Shown in pieces: positions 62,742-64,000 of a stretch of DNA of 64,000 bases (position 1 is the stretch's first letter; each line of letters starts with the position of its first letter). This DNA comes from Streptomyces hygroscopicus. Its GTDB lineage: Bacteria > Actinomycetota > Actinomycetes > Streptomycetales > Streptomycetaceae. The DNA lies in the NCBI GenBank assembly GCA_002021875.1, contig CP018627.1, positions 10,044,001 to 10,108,000 of the forward strand. Reading direction: 5' to 3'. A program made the position numbers and the translations under genes. The notes under the pieces are model-generated. The model had not been told where the DNA came from. It worked only from the letters and a program-made list of their open reading frames with translations, and searched no databases.

Positions 62742-62773
62742 GGGTAAATATATACCCGGTGCAGAAATTTACC
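62742..62773. promoter_or_regulatory. Candidate TetR operator in the gdmL/tetR divergent region
   Basis: In the 88-bp divergent gap, GGTAAAT (62743-62749) and ATTTACC (62767-62773) form a perfect 7-bp inverted repeat. Nested inside is GGGTA-N6-TACCC (62742-62757), with an AT-rich centre unlike the GC-rich surroundings. The size and place fit an autoregulatory TetR operator that also controls gdmL. Inferred. Confidence 0.5.
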
Positions 62774-62793
62774 AGGGGCAGTTTTCTGCTACC

Positions 62794-63444
62794 GTGGACG
62801 CCGTGGACGGCAAGCCAGGGCTACGGGAACGAAAGAAGCAGCGGACCCACGCGGCGATCTCCGACGCGGCGATCTCGCTGTTTCTCGAATACGGCTTCAA
62901 CCAGGTCTCGGTGGCCCAGGTGGCCGAGGCGGCCGAGGTGTCCAAGCGCACCCTCTTCGCCTACTTCCCGACGAAGGAAGACCTCGTGGTGCACCGCCTG
63001 GCCGACCACGAGACCGAATCCGCACGCGTCGTGCGGGCCCGCCCGCCCCGTACCGCCCCGCTGACCGCACTGCGCGAGCACTTCCTCGAGGGGCTGCGCG
63101 AGCGGGATCCGATCACCGGGCTGAACGACCAGCCCGAAGTGCGCAGGCTCCACCGCATGATCCTCGACGCGCCCTCGCTGGTGGCCCGGATGGCAGGGTT
63201 CAAGACCGGCGCCGAGCGCGCACTGACTGAGGCACTGCGGGAAACGGCGGACACTCCGGAACTCACCGCGCGGCTCGCCGCCGTCCAAATCGTCGCGGTC
63301 CACTGGGCGTTGGCGCAGGACAACGCCGAACGCCTGGCGTACGGGGAGCCGGCCGACGAGCGCTATGCGGGTGCGGTGGCCGACATGGAACACGCCTTCG
63401 CCCTGCTGGAGAACGGATTGCGGCACCTGCCCCCGCGACAGTGA
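62794..63444 (+). CDS. gdmRIII: TetR-family transcriptional regulator
   Basis: 216-aa TetR regulator. The N-terminal HTH (AAISDAAISLFLEYGF, then VAQVAEAAEVSKRTLFAYFPTKEDLV) is textbook, and the C-terminal part is an all-helical ligand domain of the MftR/ACTII type. The start is uncertain: GTG 62794 or 62803, both with only a weak ribosome site (AGGGGC at 62775). It is divergent from gdmL with a palindrome between them. A TetR protein named GdmRIII, affecting geldanamycin production, has been described in a related producer; I assign the symbol by position and with reserve. Confidence 0.8.
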   Translation: MDAVDGKPGLRERKKQRTHAAISDAAISLFLEYGFNQVSVAQVAEAAEVSKRTLFAYFPTKEDLVVHRLADHETESARVVRARPPRTAPLTALREHFLEGLRERDPITGLNDQPEVRRLHRMILDAPSLVARMAGFKTGAERALTEALRETADTPELTARLAAVQIVAVHWALAQDNAERLAYGEPADERYAGAVADMEHAFALLENGLRHLPPRQ

Positions 63445-63463
63445 ACCTGCCCCGCGACAGTGA
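63425..63463. repeat. Tandem duplication across the TetR gene stop
   Basis: The last 20 bp of the TetR gene (63425-63444, ending in its TGA) are repeated at once at 63445-63463 with one C missing. The copy lies outside the gene. It suggests a recent small duplication. Confidence 0.6.
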
Positions 63464-63493
63464 CTCGCCAGACCCCCGGCCGCTGAGGGCGGG

Positions 63494-64000
63494 TCAGCCG
63501 CCTTGTGCGCCTGCGGTGCTGTATGCGGCGCGCCACGCGGCGGGGGGCAGGCCGGCCTGGCGACGGAAGAATGTGGTGAAGTTGCCGACGTCCCGGAAGC
63601 CGAGGCGTCGGGCGCAGCCGCTGACCGGCAGGTCGGTGTGGGCGAGCAGCCGTTTCGCCTCCAGCAGGATGCGCTGGTCGAGGAATGTCTTGGCGCCCGT
63701 GCCAGTGGCGGCACGCGTTGTCCGGGTGAGGGTGCGTACGTCGTAGCCCAATGCCCGCGCGTAGTCGGCCACATGGTGCCAGTCGGTGAAGCGCTCTTCG
63801 ACGGCGGCCCGATAGGCGCGGAACACTTCGGTAGGTCGGCTGCCGGGGCTTGCCGGGCCGACTGAGGGCGGTGTGCCGGGGAGTGCGCGCAGGATCAGTG
63901 CCGCCAGCAGGTGGGACAGCAGGACGGGGGATGCCAGGCGTGGTGTGTGCACTGCCGTGCTGTGCTCGCGGCCGAGATGTTCGGCCGCGAGCAGGGCGAG
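63494..64000 (-). CDS. AraC-family transcriptional regulator, 5' truncated by window edge
   Basis: The last 168 residues of an AraC-type regulator. The C-terminal double HTH is clear: VADYARALGYDVRTLTR and, after the linker helix, VSGCARRLGFRDVGNFTTFFRRQAGLPPAAWRAAY. The frame is open to the window end, and the residues upstream of the GTG at 63952 (LLAAEHLGREHST) look like part of the family's N-terminal domain, so the true start lies outside. Convergent with the TetR gene, 49 bp apart. It probably marks the edge of the ansamycin locus. Confidence 0.85.
   Translation of the reverse strand, partial: LALLAAEHLGREHSTAVHTPRLASPVLLSHLLAALILRALPGTPPSVGPASPGSRPTEVFRAYRAAVEERFTDWHHVADYARALGYDVRTLTRTTRAATGTGAKTFLDQRILLEAKRLLAHTDLPVSGCARRLGFRDVGNFTTFFRRQAGLPPAAWRAAYSTAGAQGG

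Overview
The window is a nearly complete type I polyketide locus of the benzoquinone-ansamycin class (geldanamycin/herbimycin family), from a high-GC Streptomyces of the S. hygroscopicus/violaceusniger type. This rests on the very high GC, GTG/TTG starts, rare TTA codons confined to regulators and one PKS, and gene content and order that match what I remember of the geldanamycin (gdm) clusters. gdm symbols are therefore assigned by family plus gene order, not by a database search. The system itself is known, so the more original observations concern regulation and evolution of the locus.

Layout, left to right. (1) 1-7.8 kb: a truncated LuxR/LAL activator (gdmRI); a cytochrome P450 (gdmP), [3Fe-4S] ferredoxin and aminodehydroquinate synthase (gdmO) in one direction; then a full LAL activator (gdmRII). 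(2) 7.9-14.6 kb: the methoxymalonyl-ACP genes gdmG (minus) and gdmK-J-I-H (plus), followed by the carbamoyltransferase gdmN and a small ORF of unknown function. (3) 14.6-15.0 kb: a non-coding convergent stretch with a frameshifted HTH-gene remnant and a strong terminator. (4) 15.0-60.1 kb, all minus strand, one apparent transcription unit read right to left: gdmA1, gdmA2, gdmA3 (loading module plus seven extension modules), gdmF amide synthase and gdmM flavin monooxygenase. (5) 60.7-64 kb: a SnoaL-like gene (gdmX), a second flavin monooxygenase (gdmL, minus), a divergent TetR regulator (probably gdmRIII) and a truncated AraC-type regulator.

How it works together. GdmO contributes to supply of 3-amino-5-hydroxybenzoate (AHBA); no other AHBA genes are in the window. 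The adenylating loading domain of GdmA1 activates AHBA. The modules add methylmalonyl, methoxymalonyl, methylmalonyl | methylmalonyl, methoxymalonyl | malonyl, methylmalonyl. The reductive domains seen are KR-DH-ER, KR-DH-ER, KR | KR-DH, KR | KR-DH-ER, KR-DH. AT motifs and reductive domains agree with the progeldanamycin backbone at every module. There is no thioesterase: GdmF closes the macrolactam through the AHBA nitrogen. GdmM (ring oxidation), GdmN (7-O-carbamoylation) and GdmP with its ferredoxin (C4-C5 desaturation) finish the molecule. The absence of extra oxygenase/O-methyltransferase genes fits geldanamycin somewhat better than herbimycin, but the sequence does not settle this.

Most interesting leads: repeated AGGGG elements on the coding strand upstream of four separate transcription units (candidate LAL operator), including an apparently duplicated promoter before gdmRII; TTA codons in both LAL genes and gdmA3; long near-identical DNA blocks with shifted codon usage covering six of the seven AT domains and two KR domains; and a dead KR-like domain inside the loading module.
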